In this document: positions 63,944 to 64,000 of the stretch, in pieces
How positions within the stretch are numbered: position 1 is the first letter of the stretch
How the letters are laid out: the number at the start of each line of letters is the position of its first letter
Assembly: GCA_945859605.1 (NCBI GenBank)
Contig: OX243822.1
Location: 16,571,918-16,635,917, forward strand
DNA: 64,000 bases
Source: Lumbricus rubellus
Lineage: Eukaryota; Annelida; Clitellata; Crassiclitellata; Lumbricidae
Direction of reading: 5' to 3'
The notes under the pieces: generated by a model
Seen by the model: only the letters and a program-made list of their open reading frames with translations
The model's database searches: none
What the model was told of the DNA's origin: nothing
Made by a program: the position numbers and the translations under genes

Positions 63944-64000
63944 ATGGGTTCCCCAGAGGTCGACTTTGATCCTTACAAACTCGGACGGTCTTATTTAGCC
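63944..64000 (+). CDS. possible start of a downstream gene (partial)
   Basis: An ATG with A at -3 and G at +4 opens 19 codons to the window edge, reading MGSPEVDFDPYKLGRSYLA. The composition is protein-like, unlike the surrounding repeats. TTCCCCAG inside it could instead be an acceptor for the same frame. No family is recognised. Confidence 0.25.
   Translation, partial: MGSPEVDFDPYKLGRSYLA

Overview
The window is metazoan nuclear DNA: intron-rich, gene-poor, AT-leaning and packed with microsatellites, tRNA-derived SINEs and small non-autonomous DNA transposons. A scaffold gap of exactly 200 N (27634-27833) shows it is a draft assembly. The style, with many simple repeats, many 8-bp-TSD MITEs, a vertebrate-like RapGAP and two strongly diverged near-identical blocks beside the gap, suggests a highly heterozygous marine invertebrate, possibly a deuterostome. 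The species cannot be named from this sequence.

One gene is well supported. It is a RAP1GAP/RAP1GAP2-type Rap GTPase-activating protein on the + strand. Seventeen exons (33390 to 60373) have good acceptors and donors, and their phases join into one 2100-nt frame ending in a stop. The catalytic domain includes the invariant KRHIGND segment with the Asn thumb. It is followed by a Ser-rich tail and then an unexpected C-terminal coiled coil. A tiny first coding exon with a myristoylation-like start is predicted at 31062-31085, with a second copy at 26691-26714.

Layout. 1-22990: no convincing gene. It holds microsatellites, polypurine/polypyrimidine tracts, SINEs, several MITEs, an unusual TIR element with six internal copies of its end motif (19022-19825) and a Helitron-like element (20633-21377). 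22993-33395: two copies of one ~4.6-kb block (candidate promoter, first exon, start of exon 2) abut the gap, either a tandem duplication or two unmerged haplotypes. Comparing them exposes empty and filled transposon sites. 33390-60373: RapGAP exons 2-18, with introns full of MITEs, SINEs and simple repeats. 60374-64000: MITEs, an 85-95-bp tandem repeat, a SINE, and a possible start of a following gene at the window edge.

The mobile-element record is unusually readable. More than a dozen elements have identifiable ends and target-site duplications, including a three-level nest at 55280-55776.
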